DNA of 64,000 nucleotides from Haematococcus lacustris (lineage: Eukaryota > Chlorophyta > Chlorophyceae > Chlamydomonadales > Haematococcaceae), in contig JASKMD010000016.1 of the NCBI GenBank assembly GCA_030144725.1, positions 3,093,567 to 3,157,566 on the forward strand. The letters are read 5' to 3'. This document shows, in pieces, positions 39,477 to 50,163 of the stretch. The number at the start of each line of letters is the position of its first letter. Within the stretch, counting starts at the first letter, position 1. A program made the position numbers and the translations under genes. The notes beneath the pieces are model-generated. The model saw only the letters and a list, made by a program, of their open reading frames with translations, was not told where the DNA came from and searched no databases.

Positions 39477-41754
39477 CAGCCCAGCCCAGCCCAGCCCAGC
39501 CCAGCCCAGCCCAGCCCAGCCCAGCCCAGCCCAGCCCAGCCCAGCCCAGCCCAGCCCAGCCCAGCCCAGCCCAGCCCAGCCCAGCCCAGCCCAGCCCAGC
39601 CCAGCCCAGCCCAGCCCAGCCCAGCCCAGCCCAGCCCAGCCCAGCCCAGCCCAGCCCAGCCCAGCCCAGCCCAGCCCAGCCCAGCCCAGCCCAGCCCAGC
39701 CCAGCCCAGCCCAGCCCAGCCCAGCCCAGCCCAGCCCAGCCCAGCCCAGCCCAGCCCAGCCCAGCCCAGCCCAGCCCAGCCCAGCCCAGCCCAGCCCAGC
39801 CCAGCCCAGCCCAGCCCAGCCCAGCCCAGCCCAGCCCAGCCCAGCCCAGCCCAGCCCAGCCCAGCCCAGCCCAGCCCAGCCCAGCCCAGCCCAGCCCAGC
39901 CCAGCCCAGCCCAGCCCAGCCCAGCCCAGCCCAGCCCAGCCCAGCCCAGCCCAGCCCAGCCCAGCCCAGCCCAGCCCAGCCCAGCCCAGCCCAGCCCAGC
40001 CCAGCCCAGCCCAGCCCAGCCCAGCCCAGCCCAGCCCAGCCCAGCCCAGCCCAGCCCAGCCCAGCCCAGCCCAGCCCAGCCCAGCCCAGCCCAGCCCAGC
40101 CCAGCCCAGCCCAGCCCAGCCCAGCCCAGCCCAGCCCAGCCCAGCCCAGCCCAGCCCAGCCCAGCCCAGCCCAGCCCAGCCCAGCCCAGCCCAGCCCAGC
40201 CCAGCCCAGCCCAGCCCAGCCCAGCCCAGCCCAGCCCAGCCCAGCCCAGCCCAGCCCAGCCCAGCCCAGCCCAGCCCAGCCCAGCCCAGCCCAGCCCAGC
40301 CCAGCCCAGCCCAGCCCAGCCCAGCCCAGCCCAGCCCAGCCCAGCCCAGCCCAGCCCAGCCCAGCCCAGCCCAGCCCAGCCCAGCCCAGCCAGCCCAGCC
40401 CAGCCCAGCCCAGCCCAGCCCAGCCCAGCCCAGCCCAGCCCAGCCCAGCCCAGCCCAGCCCAGCCCAGCCCAGCCCAGCCCAGCCCAGCCCAGCCCAGCC
40501 CAGCCCAGCCCAGCCCAGCCCAGCCCAGCCCAGCCCAGCCCAGCCCAGCCCAGCCCAGCCCAGCCCAGCCCAGCCAGCCCAGCCCAGCCCAGCCCAGCCC
40601 AGCCCAGCCCAGCCCAGCCCAGCCCAGCCCAGCCCAGCCCAGCCCAGCCCAGCCCAGCCCAGCCCAGCCCAGCCCAGCCCAGCCCAGCCCAGCAGCCCAG
40701 CCCAGCCCAGCCCAGCCCAGCCCAGCCCAGCCCAGCCCAGCCCAGCCCAGCCCAGCCCAGCCCAGCCCAGCCCAGCCCAGCCCAGCCCAGCCCAGCCCAG
40801 CCCAGCCCAGCCCAGCCCAGCCCAGCCCAGCCCAGCCCAGCCCAGCCCAGCCCAGCCCAGCCCAGCCCAGCCCAGCCCAGCCCAGCCCAGCCCAGCCCAG
40901 CCCAGCCCAGCCCAGCCCAGCCCAGCCCAGCCCAGCCCAGCCCAGCCCAGCCCAGCCCAGCCCAGCCCAGCCCAGCCCAGCCCAGCCCAGCCCAGCCCAG
41001 CCCAGCCCAGCCCAGCCCAGCCCAGCCCAGCCCAGCCCAGCCCAGCCCAGCCCAGCCCAGCCCAGCCCAGCCCAGCCCAGCCCAGCCCAGCCCAGCCCAG
41101 CCCAGCCAGCCCAGCCCAGCCCAGCCCAGCCCAGCCCAGCCCAGCCCAGCCCAGCCCAGCCCAGCCCAGCCCAGCCCAGCCCAGCCCAGCCCAGCCCAGC
41201 CCAGCCCAGCCCAGCCCAGCCCAGCCCAGCCCAGCCCAGCCCAGCCCAGCCCAGCCCAGCCCAGCCCAGCCCAGCCCAGCCCAGCCCAGCCCAGCCCAGC
41301 CCAGCCCAGCCCAGCCCAGCCCAGCCCAGCCCAGCCCAGCCCAGCCCAGCCCAGCCCAGCCCAGCCCAGCCCAGCCCAGCCCAGCCCAGCCCAGCCCAGC
41401 CCAGCCCAGCCCAGCCCAGCCCAGCCCAGCCCAGCCCAGCCCAGCCCAGCCCAGCCCAGCCCAGCCCAGCCCAGCCCAGCCCAGCCCAGCCCAGCCCAGC
41501 CCAGCCCAGCCCAGCCCAGCCCAGCCCAGCCCAGCCCAGCCCAGCCCAGCCCAGCCCAGCCCAGCCCAGCCCAGCCCAGCCCAGCCCAGCCCAGCCCAGC
41601 CCAGCCCAGCCCAGCCCAGCCCAGCCCAGCCCAGCCCAGCCCAGCCCAGCCCAGCCCAGCCCAGCCCAGCCCAGCCCAGCCCAGCCCAGCCCAGCCCAGC
41701 CCAGCCCAGCCCAGCCCAGCCCAGCCCAGCCCAGCCCAGCCCAGCCCAGCCCAG
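39477..41754. repeat. (CCCAG)n pentanucleotide array, about 2.28 kb
   Basis: About 455 CCCAG units with four phase slips (near 40390, 40574, 40693 and 41106, each a shortened unit). It lies between a GC donor (GCAAGG at 39471) and the acceptor before 41849, so it fills an intron of the duplicated coiled-coil gene. The 770-889 codon Pro/Ala/Gln/Ser and Gly/Leu/Trp/Ala ORFs are repeat by-products. Confidence 0.97.
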
Positions 41755-41848
41755 CGCAATCACTAGGGCCAGGTGATGACCCTGAGCCTAGCCCTTGCCA
41801 GTGCCCTTGCCCCTACCAATGCATGTTGTGTTGCATTGTTGTCTTTAG

Positions 41849-42258
41849 GAGCTTCGTGTTACTAAACAACGGCTACAAGAGGTACAAGCAGAGCATGCAC
41901 GGGAAAAGCATGAGTGGCAGCAGCAGCAGCAGCTGTTGGAGAAGCAGCTCCATGACCTTCAGCAACGGGCAGACCTCCATGCCCTTGTCGCCGCCGCCTC
42001 TGTTGTGGAGGAACTGGGGCAATTGAAGGTACGACATGCCTCTACCTGCCACGACCCTTTTACCTTACCACCCCGCCACCTTGCATAGCATCACTCTCAC
42101 CCACACGCCCATTGGTTATGCAGGAAGAGCTCCAAGTAGCCCAATCTCGTCTGGCTCATCAAGCCTTGCTGGCTAATCAGCAACAGCAGACAGTGGTGGC
42201 GCTCACAGCGGCAGTGTGCGCTGCAAATGCTCGGCTGCTGCAGTCAGCTCGGCTATGA
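41849..42258 (+). CDS. Coiled-coil gene fragment (two exons), unit 1, ending in Fanzor-derived sequence
   Basis: Exon 41849-42028 (60 codons: [19 protein letters not shown] ... EELGQLK) is followed by a GT-AG intron and exon 42124-42258 ([19 protein letters not shown] ... AANARLLQ). The protein is a Q/E/A-rich coiled coil not recognised as a named family. The second exon runs straight into Fanzor-like sequence, and the frame ends after SARL at a TGA inside it, so the gene is a chimera with the nuclease remnant. Unit 2 carries an almost identical pair at 44489-44668 and 44764-44898. Confidence 0.5.
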
Positions 42259-42644
42259 ACAGCCCCTAGCCCTGTGAGGCGGGGATGGACCGCAGCAAGC
42301 CCACCAGGCCTGAGGACTGGAAGCCCCAGCCAGGTCAGGTGCAGCACCGCTTGTTGCGGTCAGCCTGGAGCAAGCGGTTTGAGGTGCCAGTGCGGGGCCT
42401 CATGTAGTGCCCTGACCTGGACCAGGCTACCCCTGGGGACCTTGGCAAATGGGTGGACAGGGACTGCAACGCAGCCCTCAACCTCCAGCGGGCAGGGGAG
42501 AGCAAGCGGCGCCCACTGGAGCTGTGCAGGTGGGAACACCGAGGAAGGCTTCCAGCCAAGGGCAAGGAGTACCCCGACCTAGGCTTCAAGAAGCTGCGAG
42601 ACCGAGCCCCCAAGGCCCAAGCCCAGCAGCCTGTAGCACAGTAG
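42244..42644 (+). pseudogene. Fanzor-like C-terminal fragment, copy D
   Basis: It starts abruptly at TCAGCTCGGCTATGAAC, the same point reached inside copy C near 38475, and covers PEDWKPQPGQVQHRLLRSAW, SKRFEVPVRGLM, GKWVDRDCNAALNLQRAGES and KGKEYPDLGFKKLRDRAPK to a TAG at 42644. The Trp of GLMWCP is a TAG stop here and in copy E. RuvC-I and the Glu region are absent. It sits directly after the coiled-coil exon. Confidence 0.8.
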
Positions 42645-43176
42645 CATGTGTGCCCTAGGCAATGCTGAAGCTGTTGCTTACATCAGGGCATGTGTTCATG
42701 CCAACATCGATCGCCTGACTCTCGCAAGGGGGGGGGGGTTAGGAAATTAGGCTAAGGTGCCAAGGGGTGGGTGTAGGATATCAGGTATAAGTACCAGATG
42801 CTTGTCTCAGACAAACAATTTGGATCACAGATAACACATCCCCTACGCATTAGTAGGGGAATAATGTTGGGGAATAATGTTGCTGAACCAGGTTGAAACA
42901 TTGTTCAGACTTTGCCATGCATTTCTGCCCAACAAATGATGACATTTCCGCCAGCCAAAATGCCAAGAACAGAAGCGACGATCCTACTCATTTCGTCGAG
43001 GTCGTAGATGGACTTTCAGATCGCTGTCAGCGGCACTTTTTGAGCGGGCTTTGAGCAATGGGCAGGCGCTCGAAGCGAGCCTAGCTGGGTCCGCTATAAT
43101 GGCAAAGCTCATAGCTACTGGCCGCGCTCCTCACACTCGCACTTCTGGCTTCATCGCTAACCAAGCTGAGGCAAGG

Positions 43177-44394
43177 CCGCCCCGCCCCGCCCCGCCCCGC
43201 CCCGCCCCGCCCCGCCCCGCCCCGCCCCGCCCCGCCCCGCCCCGCCCCGCCCCGCCCCGCCCCGCCCCGCCCCGCCCCGCCCCGCCCCGCCCCGCCCCGC
43301 CCCGCCCCGCCCCGCCCCGCCCCGCCCCGCCCCGCCCCGCCCCGCCCCGCCCCGCCCCGCCCCGCCCCGCCCCGCCCCGCCCCGCCCCGCCCCGCCCCGC
43401 CCCGCCCCGCCCCGCCCCGCCCCGCCCCGCCCCGCCCCGCCCCGCCCCGCCCCGCCCCGCCCCGCCCCGCCCCGCCCCGCCCCGCCCCGCCCCGCCCCGC
43501 CCCGCCCCGCCCCGCCCCGCCCCGCCCCGCCCCGCCCCGCCCCGCCCCGCCCCGCCCCGCCCCGCCCCGCCCCGCCCCGCCCCGCCCCGCCCCGCCCCGC
43601 CCCGCCCCGCCCCGCCCCGCCCCGCCCCGCCCCGCCCCGCCCCGCCCCGCCCCGCCCCGCCCCGCCCCGCCCCGCCCCGCCCCGCCCCGCCCCGCCCCGC
43701 CCCGCCCCGCCCCGCCCCGCCCCGCCCCGCCCCGCCCCGCCCCGCCCCGCCCCGCCCCGCCCCGCCCCGCCCCGCCCCGCCCCGCCCCGCCCCGCCCCGC
43801 CCCGCCCCGCCCCGCCCCGCCCCGCCCCGCCCCGCCCCGCCCCGCCCCGCCCCGCCCCGCCCCGCCCCGCCCCGCCCCGCCCCGCCCCGCCCCGCCCCGC
43901 CCCGCCCCGCCCCGCCCCGCCCCGCCCCGCCCCGCCCCGCCCCGCCCCGCCCCGCCCCGCCCCGCCCCGCCCCGCCCCGCCCCGCCCCGCCCCGCCCCGC
44001 CCCGCCCCGCCCCGCCCCGCCCCGCCCCGCCCCGCCCCGCCCCGCCCCGCCCCGCCCCGCCCCGCCCCGCCCCGCCCCGCCCCGCCCCGCCCCGCCCCGC
44101 CCCGCCCCGCCCCGCCCCGCCCCGCCCCGCCCCGCCCCGCCCCGCCCCGCCCCGCCCCGCCCCGCCCCGCCCCGCCCCGCCCCGCCCCGCCCCGCCCCGC
44201 CCCGCCCCGCCCCGCCCCGCCCCGCCCCGCCCCGCCCCGCCCCGCCCCGCCCCGCCCCGCCCCGCCCCGCCCCGCCCCGCCCCGCCCCGCCCCGCCCCGC
44301 CCCGCCCCGCCCCGCCCCGCCCCGCCCCGCCCCGCCCCGCCCCGCCCCGCCCCGCCCCGCCCCGCCCAGCCCAGCCCAGCCCAGCCCAGCCCAG
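43177..44394. repeat. (CCCCG)n array ending in six CCCAG units, about 1.2 kb
   Basis: About 238 perfect CCCCG units are followed by six CCCAG units just before the shared right flank CGCAATCACTAGGGCCAG. The position in the intron is identical to the CCCAG array of unit 1; only the repeat unit differs by A to C. Intron boundaries: GC donor at 43171, acceptor before 44489. Confidence 0.97.
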
Positions 44395-44488
44395 CGCAAT
44401 CACTAGGGCCAGTTGATGACCCTGAGCCTAGCCCTTGCCAGTGCCCTTGCCCCTACCAATGCATGTTGTGTTGCATTGTTGTCTTTAG

Positions 44489-44898
44489 GAGCTTCGTGTT
44501 ACTAAACAACGGCTACAAGAGGTACAAGCAGAGCATGCACGGGAAAAGCATGAGTGGCAGCAGCAGCAGCAGCTGTTGGAGAAGCAGCTCCATGACCTTC
44601 AGCAACGGGCAGACCTCCATGCCCTTGTCGCCGCCGCCTCTGTTGTGGAGGAACTGGGGCAATTGAAGGTACGACATGCCTCTACCTGCCACGCCCCTTT
44701 TACCTTACCACCCCGCCACCTTGCATAGCATCACTCTCACCCACACGCCCATTGGTTATGCAGGAAGAGCTCCAAGTAGCCCAATCTCGTCTGGCTCATC
44801 AAGCCTTGCTGGCTAATCAGCAACAGCAGACAGTGGTGGCGCTCACAGCGGCAGTGTGCGCTGCAAATGCTCGGCTGCTGCAGTCAGCTCGGCTATGA
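44489..44898 (+). CDS. Coiled-coil gene fragment (two exons), unit 2
   Basis: Duplicate of 41849-42258, with exons 44489-44668 and 44764-44898; the exons are essentially identical and the intron differs by about one base. In this unit an upstream exon is still in frame: an open reading through [33 protein letters not shown] and IANQAE ends at 43170, with a phase-0 GC-AG intron joining E to ELRVTK. The start of the gene was not identified. Confidence 0.5.
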
Positions 44899-45284
44899 AC
44901 AGCCCCTAGCCCTGTGAGGCGGGGATGGACCGCAGCAAGCCCACCAGGCCTGAGGACTGGAAGCCCCAGCCAGGTCAGGTGCAGCACCGCTTGTTGCAGT
45001 CAGCCTGGAGCAAGCGGTTTGAGGTGCCAGTGCGGGGCCTCATGTAGTGCCCTGACCTGGACCAGGCTACCCCTGGGGACCTTGGCAAATGGGTGGACAG
45101 GGACTGCAACGCAGCCCTCAACCTCCAGCGGGCAGGGGGAGAGCAAGTGGCGCCTACTGGAGCTGTGCAGGTGGGAACACCGAGGAAGGCTTCCAGCCAA
45201 GGGCAAGGAGTACCCCGACCTAGGCTTAAGAAGCTGCGAGACCGAGCACCCAAGGCCCTAGCCCAGCAGCCTGTAGCACAATAG
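44884..45284 (+). pseudogene. Fanzor-like C-terminal fragment, copy E
   Basis: Duplicate of copy D with the same 5' junction and the same TAG in place of the GLMWCP tryptophan. It has an additional extra G before GESKW and a missing C near the KKL block, so two more frameshifts. It ends at TAG 45282-45284 and is followed by the conserved tail. Confidence 0.8.
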
Positions 45285-45402
45285 CATGTGTGCCCTAGGC
45301 ACTGCTGAAGCTGTTGCTTACATCAGGGCATGTGTTTCATGCCAACATCTATCGCCCCATCCTTGTAAGGGGGTGGGGTAAGAAATTAGTTATTGGTGCC
45401 GG
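45285..45402 (+). ncRNA. Candidate guide-RNA scaffold tail of Fanzor-like copy E
   Basis: Conserved with the tails of A, C, D and F up to GGTGCCGG at 45402, after which the sequence changes. Basis and limits as for the copy A tail. Confidence 0.3.
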
Positions 45403-45456
45403 CTAGGTACCAACAGCTCGGATTACAGATAACGCAGCTCCTAGTAGTAGGTCACC

Positions 45457-45956
45457 NNNNNNNNNNNNNNNNNNNNNNNNNNNNNNNNNNNNNNNNNNNN
45501 NNNNNNNNNNNNNNNNNNNNNNNNNNNNNNNNNNNNNNNNNNNNNNNNNNNNNNNNNNNNNNNNNNNNNNNNNNNNNNNNNNNNNNNNNNNNNNNNNNNN
45601 NNNNNNNNNNNNNNNNNNNNNNNNNNNNNNNNNNNNNNNNNNNNNNNNNNNNNNNNNNNNNNNNNNNNNNNNNNNNNNNNNNNNNNNNNNNNNNNNNNNN
45701 NNNNNNNNNNNNNNNNNNNNNNNNNNNNNNNNNNNNNNNNNNNNNNNNNNNNNNNNNNNNNNNNNNNNNNNNNNNNNNNNNNNNNNNNNNNNNNNNNNNN
45801 NNNNNNNNNNNNNNNNNNNNNNNNNNNNNNNNNNNNNNNNNNNNNNNNNNNNNNNNNNNNNNNNNNNNNNNNNNNNNNNNNNNNNNNNNNNNNNNNNNNN
45901 NNNNNNNNNNNNNNNNNNNNNNNNNNNNNNNNNNNNNNNNNNNNNNNNNNNNNNNN
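45457..45956. other. Assembly gap (N, 500 bases)
   Basis: 500 unknown bases, probably a scaffolding gap of arbitrary size. It separates the tandem-duplicated segment from the expansin-like gene, so the distance and even adjacency of the two sides are uncertain. Confidence 1.
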
Positions 45957-46021
45957 CCCACCCTCTCCCATCTCACACCAAGGACCCAGCCTCCTAACCA
46001 CCTAACCACCTAACCACTCAC

Positions 46022-46684
46022 CCGCAGCTGCCACTGTAGCGAGGGTGGCCGTCATTCAGAGCCCCGACCATCCAGTTCTGGTTGCCACCGAACCTGTTGC
46101 CCAAGTAGCCTGGGCAGAGGAGGGCAGAGGAGGGGAGGGCAGGGCAGGGCGGCAGGGCTGGTGAGCAGGGCCATGGTGAGCTGCCCTTGCCCTGCCCAGG
46201 CCAGAGGCTGGGGTGTGCAGGTGGCGGTGGGGCTGCGCCCTACTCACCATACATGCAGGAGCCAGAGTGGACGGACATCCTGCAGCCGGCCAGGGGGTGG
46301 GTGCACAGTGCCAGTGCAGGCACATCAGTGTGATGAAGAGTGACCCAGATCTCGCCCAAGGGTCGCAGTAGGCGGTGCCTGATCTGGCTGCACTAAAGCC
46401 ACGCGGAGGGCAGTGGAAGGCCTGATCTACGCGGCCTCAGTCTTCAAGCATTGCTGTGGAAAGATGCCCTGCTCAACTGCCGAAGCCGAGGGGGCGGCGG
46501 GTGGACATGATGTAATAGCACTTCTTGCCAGCGTTTCCTTTCGCGGGGGTTGATCTCACCAAGCAGCGTCGTCGTACCAGGTCGCACGCCCGACCTTCCA
46601 GGCGTGTACAGGGGCGCTCAACATTGACATGAATAACGCCAGGACAAGGGCCAGCGACGGCGTTGTCAAGAATCGCGCTTGCAT
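46022..46684 (-). CDS. Expansin-like secreted protein, N-terminal exons only
   Basis: Exons 46560-46684, 46248-46279 and 46022-46109 splice in frame (GT-AG). The protein starts MQARFLTTPSLALVLALFMS with a hydrophobic signal peptide ending near PVHA, then GRATWYDDAAW, SVHSGSCMYGYLG and WMVGALNDGHPRYSGSCG. GRATWY, the GSC and the ALNDGHP/YSGSCG pattern fit the double-psi beta-barrel start of expansin-like proteins found in green algae, which act on the cell wall or matrix. The last visible donor is at 46021 and the rest should lie in or beyond the N gap; the sequence beyond the gap is Fanzor-derived, so the gene may be truncated or the gap may hide it. The assignment rests on about 80 residues. 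Confidence 0.6.
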
Positions 46685-48917
46685 TGGTCTGGTGTCTCGC
46701 GATGTCTCTGGGTACTCAGCTCCTGGGTGTGCGTTGTGTGGCTGCATCGCGCGGCGGCTGGGGTCCGTACCCGGCTTGGCAGGTGTGCGATCTGCGACGC
46801 AGGAAGCCGGGTAGCAGGCAGCCGAGGTGCGTTGAGCGCAGTGTTTCAGAGATGCGCGATGCTGGTGTGCTGAACTGATCGGATGGGGTGTTGGAGACGG
46901 TCAAGTCGCAAAGGTCCTACGCGCCTCGTCACAGCAGCAGTGCATGATGTTGTAGGGCACACGTGCATTGTGGTCCGGGGGACGGTTAGCTTCAAGTTTG
47001 AAAGGCGTGCAACGGGTCCCCGCCCCCCCCAGCCGCGTGATAGCCCGAGCCAGGCTGGGCAACGTGAGCTAATGTGCCTGAGTAGGTGCAGCTGTGGCCG
47101 TTGAGCGAGTCGGCCGCCGACCAGCGGCACGGGGCATAAAACCTGACCAGTCGCTGCTCTGCATACTACATTGGGTGTCATTGCCCTCACCTGAAGCGAC
47201 ACGAGGGTGCCGAGGTGGGTTGCAACGTAGTTGAGTTGATGTCGCAGCGGCGGTGAATGTCGAGTACCAGGGGCAATAGCTGGGCTGTACGAGGCTGTGC
47301 GATCGTTAAACGTGCTCCACCGCGTCTCACAGTGTTGTAGGTTGGTCACTCCTTCATGGGATCCCACGGATGAGGCCCCAAGCAGGAAGGGCCCCTCGAC
47401 GCCGCCACCGAGACCACATCAACTTTTGGAATTGCATAGACTTTCCCGTCGGGACGAGACGCCAGAAGCAGCAGCAAGGAGTAACAGCCTTTAACCTACC
47501 TAACCTACCTGCAGCTGCTGTCTCCGACCCTGGATCGATGAGAGCATTACGGAGCGACAGCCCGCAACCGGTCTGCGAGTAGCAGTTCAGCGAATTGGAT
47601 GCTGTTGAGACGCAGCTTCTCTCCAGCTCTTGCCCCCATCGCAACCCTTACATCATCCCCGCCCAACCATTGCGGCTCTGACGGATAGTTGCCTCAACCA
47701 ACAATGGCATTATAACAGGCAGCTCAAAGCAACCAAGCTGCCATGCCCTAGCAGCCTTGAGTAGCCCCTTCGCTCCTTTCCCTTATGCTCCCAATCCTGT
47801 CCCTCTCTTTCCTACCCTTCCCACCACCATCTCCCAATCCATCACTCGAGTCTCCTCCCCTCCTGCCCTGCTGATCTCACCTTTCCTCCTTGTGCCCTGC
47901 CGCACTCTCACCCTCACCCCTGCCCTATCATATTTGTGCACGCCCCTTGCAACCCCCAGTGACACTGACATGCGTTACATCCAGCTGGCCATGCACGTTC
48001 TTTGCCACTATGCTTGCCAATCCTAACCTGGCCGTTGATTGCTTGCAGAGACAAACATGCGTGGTGGTGTAGTGCAACCATCGCCACAAGGCATAAGCAT
48101 CCAAGCGGCAGCTGCAGCGTGGCATTGCTGGCAGCCAGGAGGCGGTTGGAGTGTGGCAGCTGCAGCGTGGCATGAGCAGCCAGGAGGTAGCTGGGGCGTA
48201 GGGCTGCGCAGGGGAGTGTCAAAGGGTGGAGGGGGCGCCAGGGGGCCGAGGATTAGTAGGAGAGGGGGAAGGGGCTGGGTCAGGGCTCACTGGCAGGGCA
48301 AGCCACAGCTGGATGGGGCATGCAGGGGTGCAGCTGTGCACGAAAGCTGCCTTAGTGTTGGTGAGCGCCCAGCACCCCACGCCCAGCCCAGTTCCCCTTG
48401 CTTGTTGAAACCTCCATGATTGCCGCAGGACGGCTGGTAGTGTGGTTGAGACAACATTTGCTTCCCGGGCTTACCCTTTCCTTCTCCCCCCCCTCTCCAC
48501 CTCAATCTCCGCGCCTGCGCCCCCTCCTGCCCCTCACCTTTCGCCTCCTCGTCCCCTCTCCCTCCCCGCTCCAATGGCAGCTTTCTTCCCAGCCCACTGC
48601 ATCACACCCAGCCATAGGAGGTGCTAGCCGTCCGCAGGGATGACAAACGCGTGCAGCCTGTTACAGCACATTCCCCTAGTACTAGGAGCTTCGTTACCTA
48701 TAATCCGAGCTGTTGGTACCTAGTACACAGGGTTGTGACTTTGCGTTCTTTCACTTTTGCATTCTTGCATTCTTGCATGAAATCGATGAAATTTCAATGC
48801 AAGAATGAAAGACTTGAAACGGCATGAAAAAGCGTGGTTGCCTTGTGAGTTTTGACCTGAAACTTTGCACACAGCCCTGTTTAACATCTGTCAACCCAAT
48901 GCAACAATCAGGATACG
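46685..48917. other. Intergenic stretch, no supported gene
   Basis: C/T-rich tracts at 47760-47900 and 48475-48580 and no ORF with a recognisable domain. A copy of the sequence that follows the Fanzor-like tails (CTAGGTACCAACAGCTCGG, then AGCTCCTAGTACTAGG on the minus strand) occurs alone at about 48670-48722. A TTGCATTCTTGCAT-type degenerate repeat follows. Confidence 0.4.
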
Positions 48918-49930
48918 ATTTGGTGCACCACATCCACCAAAAATCATAGGTCAACATGCATACCCATCGAACACTGCAGAACATGTCTTGTAGGCTGGCA
49001 AAGCGTGTCTGAGACATTTGCACAAACTCCACTTGCTTGGCAGACACAGTTGTTGCCGCCGTTGTTGTTGCTGCGGCTGCTGCTGTGGCAGCCCTGTGCT
49101 GCAGCAGCAGCTCGCGTGGAAGCTGCAGGTGGAGGAAGTAGTGGACGACCTCCTTGACCTGGTCAATGTGTTGGCGGAAGGATGGTAGCTCTGTCACCTC
49201 TGCTAGTGCAACATCATGAGCATGCAACATAAGAATGTGCTCAGTTTGAGAGAGAGGGATAGTGAGGGTGAGGGTGATCAATTTAAGAGAGAGGGACAGT
49301 GGTGGTGAGAGGTGGTGATGGGTTTCAGAGGTGGTGGTGGGTTTGAGAGGTGGGGAGGGGTGAAGGACAGTGGTGGTGAGAGGTGGTGGAGGGTTTGAGA
49401 GGTGGTGGTGGTGGTGGTAGTGGGAGGGGAGGTGGTGGTGGTGGTACTTACTAGTGAAGTATAGGCTTATGATATGTGCATGGCAGCCCAAGCACAGGAT
49501 ATGAGGCCGCTGTGTTTCAAGCAGCTGCCAGAGTCTGCGCATGGATGAGGGCGTGTCCGTCACAAGGGCGCATACGCTTTTGTCCTACACCACGCATGAC
49601 ACACAAGGATAAGGCAACATGGGGGCTGCAGGCAAGATGATGCAAATCTGTGAGTATGCTCTCCCTGCCGTCGCTGGGCAATGGCTGCAGCGTCCTTAGA
49701 GCACCTCCCAGCGGCTTCCTGGGCTGCAGGACTGACGAGGAACTCGGGGCACACTAGCAAGTGATTCTTGAGGCGCGTGATGTTGTTGGTGGACTTGTCC
49801 TCGCCGCAATGGAGGCACTGTTGTGGGTCAGGCCAAGGCCATCCGCTTTCCTTACTTAGGGTGATATGTGACATCGGCGTACTTAGCCTGCGAGGTGCTC
49901 TGCGATGGTTGGCACGGCTGTGCCCCATCG
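48918..49930 (-). pseudogene. hAT-like transposase remnant (BED finger and DUF659-like region)
   Basis: The upstream exon (about 49930-49640) encodes CLHCGEDKSTNNITRLKNHL then LVCPEFL, a BED-type zinc finger (C-x2-C ... H-x4-C pattern). The next exon, 49452-49584, encodes VTDTPSSMRRLWQLLETQRP then HILCLGCHAHIISLYF, the TD.....W..L....P....GC.AH block of hAT-type transposases with a DUF659 domain. The following part has DVALAEVTELPSFRQHIDQV and LQLPRELL and then decays. The frame between the BED exon and the TDTPSS exon does not join cleanly, and the catalytic C-terminal hATC region was not found, so it is a fragment. Confidence 0.7.
49581..49819. repeat. 239-bp perfect direct repeat, copy 1
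   Basis: Identical base for base to 52278-52516. It contains the end of the BED-finger exon, the following intron and the first four bases of the next exon of the hAT-like remnant. Confidence 0.95.
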
Positions 49931-50163
49931 CAGGTATGGTGTTGTTCTAGCTGTTGCACGTAGGGCGTCAGCCTTTAGTGCACCGCAACGCATTTGTTTT
50001 GCTGACCTTATCCGAACTAATGTAATTGGCACGGCTGTGCCCCATCGCAGGTTATGGGCCCACCCACTTCAATGTGCGGGAATCCAGAAATCTTTCAGAT
50101 GGTGTGCACCAAGCCGTACCCCGTAAGTCTCGCCTGGTGAGCGCACCGGCGAGCAGGGAAGGG

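Noticed and set aside
39357..42026. ORFs of 770-889 codons with SPAQP or GWAGL repeats
   Set aside because: Open only because the CCCAG array has no stop in these frames; located within an intron flanked by a GC donor and an AG acceptor.
43051..44406. 440-451 codon RPAPP and GAGRG repeat ORFs
   Set aside because: Same reason, for the CCCCG array. Only the part before 43171 has exon-like sequence.
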